This document shows, piece by piece, positions 40,994-48,573 of a stretch of DNA of 64,000 bases (positions within the stretch are counted from its first letter, which is position 1; each line of letters opens with the position of its first letter). Source of the DNA: an uncultured Parabacteroides sp. (lineage in GTDB: Bacteria; Bacteroidota; Bacteroidia; Bacteroidales; Tannerellaceae); the NCBI GenBank assembly GCA_934718155.1, contig CAKUZF010000006.1:1-64000 (forward strand), given 5' to 3'. A program made the position numbers and the translations under genes. The notes beneath the pieces are model-generated. The model searched no databases. It was not told the origin of the DNA and saw only the letters and a list, made by a program, of their open reading frames with translations.

Positions 40994-42802
40994 ATGGGTT
41001 ATTATCATTTTGCCGAAGTGATTCCTAGGCAGGCTGAGAAATATGGCCATCGTGCCGCATTGCGTTATCGTGATGAGGTCAGTGGAAAATGGTTTAAAAT
41101 ATCATGGAACGAAGTGGCTGAGAAGGTGCGCCTAACAGCGGCGGCCATGGCGGAGTTTGGCATGGAGGTACAAGAGAACATTGGCGTCTATTCGCAGAAC
41201 ATGCCCGAATGCATCTACACCTATTTCGGTGCCTATGCCAATCGTATAGCCGATGTGCCCATGTATGCGACCAGCTCTCCCGAGCAAATCGCCTTTATCG
41301 TTGAAGACGCCAACATCCATACCCTTTTCGTGGGTGAGCAGCAGCAATACAACAACGCTTGGATCGTCATGAAGCAGCTACCCCACGTTCTGAAGCGTTT
41401 GGTGATTTTCGATTCGTCGGTCAAGTTGAATCCCGAGGATAAGCAATCCATCTATTTCGACGACTTTATCCGTCTGGGCGATAATGCCCATGCGGGAAGC
41501 ACGGTGAAGATCCGTACCAGTCAGGCCCTGCCCGAGGATACGGCCACCATCATCTATACGTCGGGCACGACAGGCCGTTCCAAGGGTGTGGTCTTGTCGC
41601 ATGCCAATTACTTGGAGTGTATGAGGATCCATAAGATCCGACTCCAGCAGCTGAACGACAAGGATCTCTCGATGTGTTTCCTCCCGCTGACGCACATCTT
41701 CGAGCGGGGATGGACCGTGTATTGTTTGATCAATGGCATACAGGTTGCCATCAACCACGATCCGAAGCGCATTCAGCAATCCTTGAGGGAAGTTCGCCCG
41801 ACCATCATGTGTAGCGTGCCTCGTTTCTGGGAGAAGGTCTATATTGGTGTGCAGGAGAAGATCAAGAGCTCCAGCGGTCTGATGCGTAAGTTGTTTAAAA
41901 GTGCGCTTGCCACGGGCCATGCCTACCATATCGAATATAAGAGCCAGGGCATGAAGCCCTCTTTCGGCTTGCAATTGAAGTATCAGTTCTATCGTCACAC
42001 CGTCTTTCGTGTGCTGAAGCAGGTCTTGGGCTTGCAATATGGCCGATTCTACCCCGTCGCGGGTGCGCCTTTGGCCGACAATGTGCTGGAGTTCTTGCTT
42101 TCAGCCGATTTTACGATTCGCTATGGCTATGGCCTGAGCGAGACTTGCGCAACGGTCTGCTTCTTTCCCGAGGAGTTCCAGATTGGTTCGATAGGTACCA
42201 TCATGCCGGGCTTGCAGGTGCGCATCGATCCGGCCAACGACGAGATCTTGGTGAAGGGTAAAACGGTGATGAGCGGCTATTACAAATTGCCAGAGGAGAA
42301 CGCAAAGTCGTTCACCGAGGATGGCTTCTTCCGTACCGGCGACGCAGGCCGTTTGGAGGGCGATACGCTCTTCTTCAAGGAGCGCATCAAGGATCTCTAT
42401 AAAACCTCGAATGGCAAGTATATCGCTCCGCAGTGCATCGAGCTGAGCATCACGAGCGATGCCTATATCGAGCAGGTGGCCGTGATTGGCGATGAGCGCA
42501 AGTTCGTCACCGCTTTGATCGTGCCTTCTATTCCCTTGCTCGAGAAGTATGCCGCTGAGCATCAGATTGCTTACGAGAATAAAGAGGGGTTGCTGGCCAA
42601 TCCGTTGATCCATAAATTTATCGAGTCGCGCATAGAAGAGGGGCAGAAGCATTTGGCTGCCTACGAGAAAATCAAGCGTTTCACCCTGTTGGCCACTCCC
42701 TTCTCGATGGAGAATGGCGAGCTGACCGACACGCTGAAGTTGCGCCGTAGAGTCATCTTGAAGCGCTATGCCGAGCAGATCGAGGCGATGTATGCCGAAT
42801 AA
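40994..42802 (+). CDS. Long-chain fatty acid-CoA ligase (AMP-forming)
   Basis: Activates fatty acids to acyl-CoA through an acyl-adenylate. The 602-residue protein has the P-loop-like YTSGTTGRSKG (from Tyr188), the A5 motif YGLSETCATVCF, and FRTGDAGRLEGDTLFFKERIKDLYKTSNGKY in the hinge region (A7-A10). MCFLPLTHIFERGWTVYC is characteristic of the long-chain (FadD15/FAA) branch. There is no signal or membrane helix. It is followed directly by the prfB promoter with no terminator between. Confidence 0.92.
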   Translation: MGYYHFAEVIPRQAEKYGHRAALRYRDEVSGKWFKISWNEVAEKVRLTAAAMAEFGMEVQENIGVYSQNMPECIYTYFGAYANRIADVPMYATSSPEQIAFIVEDANIHTLFVGEQQQYNNAWIVMKQLPHVLKRLVIFDSSVKLNPEDKQSIYFDDFIRLGDNAHAGSTVKIRTSQALPEDTATIIYTSGTTGRSKGVVLSHANYLECMRIHKIRLQQLNDKDLSMCFLPLTHIFERGWTVYCLINGIQVAINHDPKRIQQSLREVRPTIMCSVPRFWEKVYIGVQEKIKSSSGLMRKLFKSALATGHAYHIEYKSQGMKPSFGLQLKYQFYRHTVFRVLKQVLGLQYGRFYPVAGAPLADNVLEFLLSADFTIRYGYGLSETCATVCFFPEEFQIGSIGTIMPGLQVRIDPANDEILVKGKTVMSGYYKLPEENAKSFTEDGFFRTGDAGRLEGDTLFFKERIKDLYKTSNGKYIAPQCIELSITSDAYIEQVAVIGDERKFVTALIVPSIPLLEKYAAEHQIAYENKEGLLANPLIHKFIESRIEEGQKHLAAYEKIKRFTLLATPFSMENGELTDTLKLRRRVILKRYAEQIEAMYAE

Positions 42803-42808
42803 TTTCTG

Positions 42809-42816
42809 TATCTTTG
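42809..42816 (+). promoter_or_regulatory. -7 box of prfB
   Basis: TATCTTTG, a full consensus match, 31 bases before the prfB start. It lies right after the ligase stop codon. Confidence 0.55.
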
Positions 42817-42847
42817 CGGCTCATTTACTAATATAGAAAGAAAGATT

Positions 42848-43973
42848 ATGATTACATCAGACCAACTACACGACGTGTTGGAGCGCGAGGCAGCGCTGAG
42901 GAGGTATCTTTGACATTGATGGGAAAACCATCCAATTAGAAGAGGAAGAGTTACGAACACAGGATCCCGGCTTTTGGGAGGATGCCAAGCGTGCCGAGGT
43001 CCAGATGAAAAAGGTGAGAGAGCTCAAGAAGTGGATCGAGCTGTATAACGAGGTGAAGTCGGCCGCTGAGGAGCTGCAATTGGCCTACGACTATTTGCGT
43101 GAGGAGATTGTCAGCGAGGAGGAGGTGGACGAGGCCTATGCGAAAGCGATCCATCTGATCGAGGAGCTGGAATTCCGCAACATGCTGCGTGAGGAGGCCG
43201 ATCAAATGAGTTGCGTCTTGAAGATCAACTCAGGTGCGGGTGGCACGGAGAGCCAAGACTGGGCTTCGATGTTGATGCGTATGTATCAGCGTTGGGCCGA
43301 GAGCAATGGCTACAAAGTGACGATCGCCAACTTCCAGGAGGGCGATGAGGCTGGCATCAAATCCGTCACCATGGATATTGAGGGCGACTATGCCTACGGC
43401 TACCTGAAGAGCGAGAACGGTGTACATCGCTTGGTGCGTGTCTCTCCCTACAACGCGCAGGGAAAGCGTATGACATCGTTTGCCTCCGTCTTCGTGACAC
43501 CTTTGGTTGACGATACAATCGAGGTGAAAGTCGATCCGGCAGCCATCTCATGGGATACGTTCCGAAGCGGCGGTGCTGGCGGACAGAACGTCAACAAGGT
43601 GGAGTCGGGCGTTCGCTTGCGCTATCAATTCAAGGATCCCTACACCGGCGAGGAGGAGGAGATCTTGATCGAGAACACCGAGACGCGCGATCAGCCTAAG
43701 AACCGAGAGAATGCGATGCGCCAGTTGCGCTCTATCCTGTATGATAAGGAACTGCAACATCGTATGGCGGAGCAGGCCAAGGTGGAGGCGGGTAAGAAGA
43801 AGATTGAGTGGGGATCGCAGATCCGTAGCTATGTCTTCGACGATCGCCGTGTGAAAGACCACCGCACCAATTATCAAACATCCGACGTGAATGGCGTGAT
43901 GGATGGTAAGATCGACGATTTCATCAAGGCTTACCTGATGGAGTTTGCTGGCGATGCGGAGGCGGAAAAATAA
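42848..43973 (+). CDS. prfB: Peptide chain release factor 2, programmed +1 frameshift
   Basis: Releases the peptide at UGA and UAA. Translation starts at 42848, reads 21 codons to CTT (42908-42910) and meets in-frame TGA (42911-42913). A +1 shift skips T42911 and continues at GAC (42912) in the long frame to 43973, giving about 374 residues. The signals are AGGAGG (42899-42904), spacer TAT, then CTTTGAC, as in the Escherichia coli gene. Downstream are the anticodon-like tripeptide, here SPY (VRVSPYNAQGKRMTSF) where SPF is usual, and the catalytic GGQ in GGAGGQNVNKVESG. The coding sequence is join(42848..42910,42912..43973). Confidence 0.95.
42899..42914 (+). promoter_or_regulatory. prfB recoding site
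   Basis: AGGAGG, TAT, CTT TGA C: a Shine-Dalgarno-like sequence three bases before the slippery CTT and the UGA stop, which sets RF2 autoregulation. Confidence 0.95.
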
Positions 43974-43989
43974 GCAGTATGCAGGCTTT

Positions 43990-44009
43990 GATGCTACCTT
44001 TTTAGCATC
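43990..44009. other. Hairpin after prfB
   Basis: GATGCTA (43990-43996) and TAGCATC (44003-44009) pair perfectly around CCTTTT. No T run follows, so termination is doubtful. Confidence 0.4.
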
Positions 44010-44037
44010 ATTGCTTGCGTATTTCGATAAAAAGTCG

Positions 44038-44045
44038 TAATATTG
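44038..44045 (+). promoter_or_regulatory. Possible -7 box of the CAT tRNA
   Basis: TAATATTG, one change from TAnnTTTG, 27 bases before the tRNA. Confidence 0.35.
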
Positions 44046-44072
44046 CACCCGATTTCAACGCCTTGTTGAAAA

Positions 44073-44146
44073 GGTCCTATAGCTCAGTTGGTTAGAGCAC
44101 CTGACTCATAATCAGGGAGTCCTTGGTTCAAGCCCAAGTGGGACCA
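44073..44146 (+). tRNA. tRNA with CAT anticodon (elongator Met, or Ile2 read as lysidine-CAU)
   Basis: Acceptor arms GGTCCTA/TGGGACC, anticodon stem CTGA-C/ATCAG with loop CTCATAA, and T-loop GTTCAAGCC. The 5' G1-C72 pair excludes an initiator tRNA. C4-G69 and C5-G68 are features of tRNA-Ile2 recognised by TilS in Escherichia coli, where elongator tRNA-Met has U4-A69 and A5-U68. The assignment is therefore open. Confidence 0.9.
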
Positions 44147-44151
44147 CTTAG

Positions 44152-44192
44152 AAGGCTCCTCATTGCGAACGCAATGAGGAGCCTTTTTTTTT
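44152..44192 (+). terminator. Terminator after the CAT tRNA
   Basis: AAGGCTCCTCATTGC (44152-44166) and its exact inverse (44171-44185) pair over 15 bases with a GAAC loop, followed by a run of T. One of the strongest in the window. Confidence 0.95.
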
Positions 44193-44336
44193 GGTACGCT
44201 CGGTATGAGCCCTCTCTACTGGAAGACACCATAAATCAGACATTCTGTTTCGAATAATTCGATTAGTAAAGCAAAAAGACGCATATATGCCATAGTAAAT
44301 ATTATAATGTCATCAAAAAATAATATAAACATATCA
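44193..44336. other. Gap upstream of amt
   Basis: AT-rich spacer between the tRNA terminator and the amt promoter. I see no gene, repeat or clear site in it. Confidence 0.5.
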
Positions 44337-44365
44337 TTGTGATATTGACAAAAGCTGTATCTTTG
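44337..44365 (+). promoter_or_regulatory. amt promoter
   Basis: TTG (44337-44339) and TATCTTTG (44358-44365), 18 bases apart. The start codon is 108 bases downstream, leaving a leader of about 100 bases. Confidence 0.65.
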
Positions 44366-44400
44366 CATTCAGAAATACAATAATACAAATCAAAAACAAA

Positions 44401-44449
44401 AGGCTCGGTCGGTAAATCTTTGTTGCAAACAAGTGTGCCCATCGAGCCT
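44401..44449 (+). promoter_or_regulatory. Structured leader of amt
   Basis: AGGCTCG (44401-44407) and CGAGCCT (44443-44449) form a 7-base stem closing a 35-base loop that contains a further TTTG/CAAA pairing. It could be a regulatory leader; no known riboswitch is recognised. Confidence 0.3.
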
Positions 44450-44473
44450 CGTACAATTAAACACTTGATTATT

Positions 44474-45814
44474 ATGAGACGTTTTAAGACAAAATGGGTA
44501 GTGTTTTTGGCACTGATGGCTTTTTTTTGTGTAGGTGGAGCTTTTTTACCCGATTCGGTTGAGATGTGGGAACCTGATGCTAACGTTGATTCGGCCGATG
44601 TGGCATGGATGATTACCGCAACGATTTTCGTGCTCATGATGACGCCGGGATTGGCATTCTTTTATGGCGGTATGGTTAATAAGAAGAATGTGATTTCTAC
44701 TATACTACAGAGCTTTATCGCTATGGGTATAATCAGTGTAGTGTGGGTGATTGTAGGATTTAGCTTGGCTTTTGGCGATAATATCGGCGGAGTGCTTGGA
44801 AACCCAGCCACCTTCTTTATGTTTCATGGCGTAGGAGCTAAGGTGAATCCGGAGTTGGCACCTACGATACCGTTGGCGCTTTATGCATTGTTTCAGATGA
44901 AATTTGCCATCATAACTCCTTCGCTTATAACAGGAGCTTTTGCTGAACGAGTGAAATTCTCGGCATACTTAGTCTTTATGATACTATTCTGCTTGTTTAT
45001 CTATTGTCCGCTGGCGCACTGCACATGGCATCCCGACGGAATATTCCGTCAGTGGGGAGTTGTCGATTTTGCAGGTGGTATCGTAGTACACGCATCTTCG
45101 GGAATAGCGGCGTTGGCTGGCGCTTTATTCTTGGGTAGACGTGTAAAAGACCAACGTAGTGATGCTCCGGCCAATGTGCCTTTTGTAGTGCTTGGCGCCG
45201 CAATGCTTTGGTTGGGCTGGTTTGGCTTCAATGCGGGTTCTTCGCTTCATGCTGATGCGATAGCTGTAAAAGCCTTTCTTAACACCAACACCGCTTGCGC
45301 TACGGGTATGTTGGTATGGCTTTTCTTCGATGCGGTAATGGGGCGTAAGGCTTCTGCCATGGGAGCTGCTGTAGGTGCTGTGGTAGGTTTGGTGGTCATT
45401 ACGCCGTCTGCTGGATATGTAAGTGTGGGACAGAGTCTTTTCATCGCTTTCGCAGCCACACTGGTTTGTAATGTCGCTTGCCATTGGAGCGATAAATCCG
45501 GTCGTTTAGACGATGCTTTGGATGTATTTCCTACCCACGGCACAGGAGGTATTGTAGGTACTATTCTTACGGGTGTGTTTATCAAAGAGGGTTTGATGGC
45601 AGGCGATATGGAAGGCGTTCGCATCTTCTTATACCATTTATTGGCGGTAGGTATCGTAATCGTTTACACCTTTGTGGTAAGTATGCTGTTGTATTGGATT
45701 GTGAATAAGTTGATTCCGATGAGAGTAAGTAAGGAAAGTGAAGAAGTGGGACTCGACATCAGTCAGCACGGTGAATCTTATAACTTCGCCGACATTGGTT
45801 CATCCCACCAATAA
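44474..45814 (+). CDS. amt: Ammonium transporter
   Basis: Moves ammonium across the inner membrane. The 446-residue protein starts with a signal-like segment (residues ~8-24) and has about eleven membrane helices. AWMITATIFVLMMTPGLAFFYGGMV opens the fold; FAGGIVVHASSGIAAL contains the pore histidine, and TGGIVGTILTGVF with HGTGG the second. An upstream ATG at 44420 falls in the structured leader, so 44474 (MRRFKTKW) is the better start. No PII (glnB/glnK) gene adjoins it, although amt is usually paired with one. Confidence 0.93.
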   Translation: MRRFKTKWVVFLALMAFFCVGGAFLPDSVEMWEPDANVDSADVAWMITATIFVLMMTPGLAFFYGGMVNKKNVISTILQSFIAMGIISVVWVIVGFSLAFGDNIGGVLGNPATFFMFHGVGAKVNPELAPTIPLALYALFQMKFAIITPSLITGAFAERVKFSAYLVFMILFCLFIYCPLAHCTWHPDGIFRQWGVVDFAGGIVVHASSGIAALAGALFLGRRVKDQRSDAPANVPFVVLGAAMLWLGWFGFNAGSSLHADAIAVKAFLNTNTACATGMLVWLFFDAVMGRKASAMGAAVGAVVGLVVITPSAGYVSVGQSLFIAFAATLVCNVACHWSDKSGRLDDALDVFPTHGTGGIVGTILTGVFIKEGLMAGDMEGVRIFLYHLLAVGIVIVYTFVVSMLLYWIVNKLIPMRVSKESEEVGLDISQHGESYNFADIGSSHQ

Positions 45815-45830
45815 TATTCTTGCTCAAGTT

Positions 45831-45845
45831 GAGCAGTAATTTAAG
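45831..45845. other. 15-base palindrome after amt
   Basis: TGCTCAA-G-TTGAGCA, perfectly symmetrical, 17 bases past the amt stop. A hairpin or protein site; no T run. Confidence 0.35.
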
Positions 45846-45924
45846 GAAAGCAAAGATATAATTCGTTAGAACTACCCTCAGGAGAAAGGGGCTGATTACG
45901 GCGTGTTAGAAACAAGCGCTTAGT

Positions 45925-45975
45925 CATAAAAAACGACGGGCATTCGTGTAATTTTCGTTGCCCGTCGTTATGATT
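45925..45975. terminator. Bidirectional terminator between amt and btuF
   Basis: AAACGACGGGC (45931-45941) pairs with GCCCGTCGTT (45960-45969) around an 18-base loop. On the minus strand it ends in TTTTTT, serving the btu operon. Confidence 0.85.
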
Positions 45976-45977
45976 TT

Positions 45978-46033
45978 CCACGGCCGTGCCGATCTATGAT
46001 CATCGCCGTGGTTTTCTGTGCCGACGGCCGTGG
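45978..46033. repeat. GC-rich palindrome cluster
   Basis: CCACGGCCGT (45978-45987) and ACGGCCGTGG (46024-46033) are inverted copies, with a third GCCGTGGTT in between. CACGGCCGTG is itself self-complementary. It lies just beyond the btuF stop codon. Confidence 0.5.
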
Positions 46034-46061
46034 TTATTTACTCCGTTGCCCATGGAAATTT

Positions 46062-47192
46062 CTATTCATCTTTCATCGGCTCGTAGTACCTGAACGTGTA
46101 GCCGGGCAGGAGCGAGGGATGGAACAGGGCAATGAACTCTTTCAGCAGATAATCCGGATGGAGCGGAAACTCCTCGTAGTAGGGCACCCGTCCCGTGTTG
46201 CACCCGTAGATGTGCCGCTGCTTGAAAGCGTCGAAGTTGGCATAGGGCGCATACTCCGCTTTCAGTTCGGCATAGGTCAGGTCGGTCGGCTGGTTGTATT
46301 TGATCAGCCAGATGTCGGCATGGATGGCCTCGTCGAACACACGCTCGTAGGCCAGCGGGGTGCTGCCTGTGCCCGGCAGATTGCGAAAGACGTAGTCGGC
46401 TCCCGCGTCGGCAAAGAGATGGGCCATATAGCTATCGCCCGCTGGCATATACCAGCTTGATCCATAACGCTTGTCGGGGAATACGACAGGGCGTTCTGTG
46501 GCCTGCTTCGCCAGGTCGCACAGCCCTAAGTAGGATTGCTCCGTCGCGGCGAAGAGCGAGTCTGCCCGTTGTGTCTGCCCGAACAGCAGCCCGTAGAACT
46601 TGATCCACTCGGTGCGCCCTAAAGGAAGTGACTCCATATAGTCGGCCCCTTCGATGATGGGGATGCCTATCTTCTCAACGGGGCCGTAGCTGCCGTTTTG
46701 GAAGGGAGAGGCTATGACCAGCTCCGCCCCGATCTCGATCATCTTCTCTACATTGGGAGAGGTGGCTTCGCCCAGGTCGGCTATGGTGCCTTTGGCGATG
46801 CCCTCTTGGATGGAGGGTGTGTCTATATAGCGAGGCTCACAAACGCCCACGATCTTGTCGGTCTCGCCCAGCTGGTCGATGATGGAGGCGTGTACGGAGG
46901 TGTAGACCACTACATTCTTTATGGGCACGCGCACCACTGTCCCCTTAGGGAGTCCTTCGGGTTTCGTCTGGGAGCGATCGATCAGAAGGTAGCGTTGCAA
47001 CAGGCGGGTGGTGTCCCACGGGTCGCGCACCTCCACTTGGGTGTAGTTGGCGAAATGGGTCACGCTGAAGCCCTGCGCATAGTTGATGCGTTCTTCGGTT
47101 AGCGCTTCGCTATCCGAAGAAAAAGACTTGCCGGAGGGGCTGCAAGCCACCATCCAGCAAGTCCATGTTATAAGAAGAATTAATCTGATCAT
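46062..47192 (-). CDS. btuF: Cobalamin ABC transporter substrate-binding lipoprotein (BtuF-like)
   Basis: Periplasmic binding protein of the helical-backbone (cluster A-II) class that hands corrinoid or iron complexes to an ABC permease. The 376-residue protein has a lipobox ending WMVAC (Cys17), then VVVYTSVHASIIDQLGETDKIVGV, EKMIEIGAELVIAS, GIPIIEGADYMESLPLGRTEWIKF and FADAGADYVF, the usual order for BtuF/FecB proteins. The vitamin B12 role comes from context: it is third in an operon behind a cobalamin riboswitch and btuB. The permease and ATPase genes (btuC, btuD) are not beside it. Confidence 0.83.
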   Translation of the reverse strand: MIRLILLITWTCWMVACSPSGKSFSSDSEALTEERINYAQGFSVTHFANYTQVEVRDPWDTTRLLQRYLLIDRSQTKPEGLPKGTVVRVPIKNVVVYTSVHASIIDQLGETDKIVGVCEPRYIDTPSIQEGIAKGTIADLGEATSPNVEKMIEIGAELVIASPFQNGSYGPVEKIGIPIIEGADYMESLPLGRTEWIKFYGLLFGQTQRADSLFAATEQSYLGLCDLAKQATERPVVFPDKRYGSSWYMPAGDSYMAHLFADAGADYVFRNLPGTGSTPLAYERVFDEAIHADIWLIKYNQPTDLTYAELKAEYAPYANFDAFKQRHIYGCNTGRVPYYEEFPLHPDYLLKEFIALFHPSLLPGYTFRYYEPMKDE

Positions 47193-47195
47193 CTG

Positions 47196-48545
47196 TTAGT
47201 AGAGCTCAACTTGAACAGCCTTCATCGGGTTGACTCCAGCCTCTACCTTGAATTTCTGCTCATTCTTGATGAAACCGTAGAAATCGCCTACGCTCTTATA
47301 GTCGGACGATGAAACCATGACGTAGTTTCCGACAGCGCACATCTCATAAGCCTTAGGAACGGCATTCTCTTTCAACCATTCTGAAGTGGCCTTCGTGTTG
47401 GTGTCGTAAGCGAAGTATTTGCTAACCGTTCCCGAGGAGGCCCACTGTGAGTAGATGGCATAGAGCACGCCGTCGCAGTAGGCGATCTTTGTCGCATTGG
47501 GCAAAGAGTTGATCATCGATGCCTCGTCGGTGTTTGTGTTGATAATCTGCAACGTGTTGGGCACTGCGCCGTAGTCGCCCATTGAGACTACATACAGCTC
47601 GTCTTTGCCGTTCGACTGCATGCCGCAGGGGTTAAGCGCCACCTCGATCTTCTTAGTCTCGGTGAAAGAGGCCAGATCGACTACCGAAACGGTGTGATCG
47701 TAGCCCTCCGGTGAGCTGTAGCCCATACCGCCTGAGTTAGCCACATAGAGCTTGCCGCCCAAGACTGCCATTTGCTCAGGGTTGCGGCCCACCTTTACGG
47801 TTGCCTCAACCTCTAATGAGGCGGTGTCGAGGCGCATTACCTGGCCATTGTAGTCGGAGATATACACCTTGCCGCCATCCGATGCCAATGCGCGAGGCGA
47901 ACCATCCAGCTGGATCTGCTTGATGGAACGAGCGTAGAGGTCGGTCACCTCGATTGTCGACTCGCCATACATCGCGATATACATCTTGCTGCCGTAAACG
48001 ATCATGTCCTGGCCCGTGTCGCCCAGGTTGCGGTTGTTCTGCTTCAAGAAGTAGTCGGGATAGACCTCGCCCTTGGCTGGGTCGTAGGCGTAGATGCTGG
48101 CGTTGTTGCTCTTGAACTTGCCCGAGCCCAAGAAGTAAATCATCGTTTGCGGGCCCTTGTTGTCGTTGAGGTCTTTCAGCGAAGCGCCCTGCGGAGCCTT
48201 CTCTGTGCCGCTGTATGCGGTTACGGTGATGACGCTCAGCAAATCGATGTTCTCCAGCTTGAAGCTGTTCGTGCCTACTGCCACCTCGCCCAAGGTTATC
48301 TCTTTCTCGGTCTCTTTCACGATACCGGTGATGACATATTTCGTGATGCCCGTCACGTCGCTGGGCTCCTTCCAAGTGAGTTGGCCTGAGATCTTGCCGG
48401 GCTCTTCGTTTTCGTCAGTAAAAGATACGTCGGTTACCTGCTTGTCGAAAATCACAGCAGGAACCTCATCGTCGTCGCTACAGCCTACGAGGCCGAATGC
48501 GAAACAGGCGCAAAGCGCGAGGAATAAAACTGAAAACTTTTTCAT
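47196..48545 (-). CDS. btuG: Surface-exposed cobalamin-binding beta-propeller lipoprotein (BtuG-like)
   Basis: BtuG proteins in Bacteroides sit on the cell surface on BtuB and bind vitamin B12 with very high affinity. The 449-residue protein has a lipobox ending LVGC (Cys22), followed by SDDDE, matching the acidic lipoprotein export signal for surface display. A fibronectin-like domain (about 36-125) precedes a beta-propeller (about 130-449) with YncE-like blades (RALASDGGKVYISDYNGQVM, QMAVLGGKLYVANSG, PCGMQSNGKDELYVVSMGD). The gene lies between btuB and btuF. Function is inferred from architecture and neighbours. Confidence 0.83.
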   Translation of the reverse strand: MKKFSVLFLALCACFAFGLVGCSDDDEVPAVIFDKQVTDVSFTDENEEPGKISGQLTWKEPSDVTGITKYVITGIVKETEKEITLGEVAVGTNSFKLENIDLLSVITVTAYSGTEKAPQGASLKDLNDNKGPQTMIYFLGSGKFKSNNASIYAYDPAKGEVYPDYFLKQNNRNLGDTGQDMIVYGSKMYIAMYGESTIEVTDLYARSIKQIQLDGSPRALASDGGKVYISDYNGQVMRLDTASLEVEATVKVGRNPEQMAVLGGKLYVANSGGMGYSSPEGYDHTVSVVDLASFTETKKIEVALNPCGMQSNGKDELYVVSMGDYGAVPNTLQIINTNTDEASMINSLPNATKIAYCDGVLYAIYSQWASSGTVSKYFAYDTNTKATSEWLKENAVPKAYEMCAVGNYVMVSSSDYKSVGDFYGFIKNEQKFKVEAGVNPMKAVQVELY

Positions 48546-48573
48546 GTTACTTATTATTTATAGTTGGTAATTA

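Noticed and set aside
43005..43973. prfB starting at the internal ATG 43005 without a frameshift
   Set aside because: The region 42848-43004 encodes the conserved RF2 N-terminus in two frames joined by a textbook CTT TGA C recoding site.
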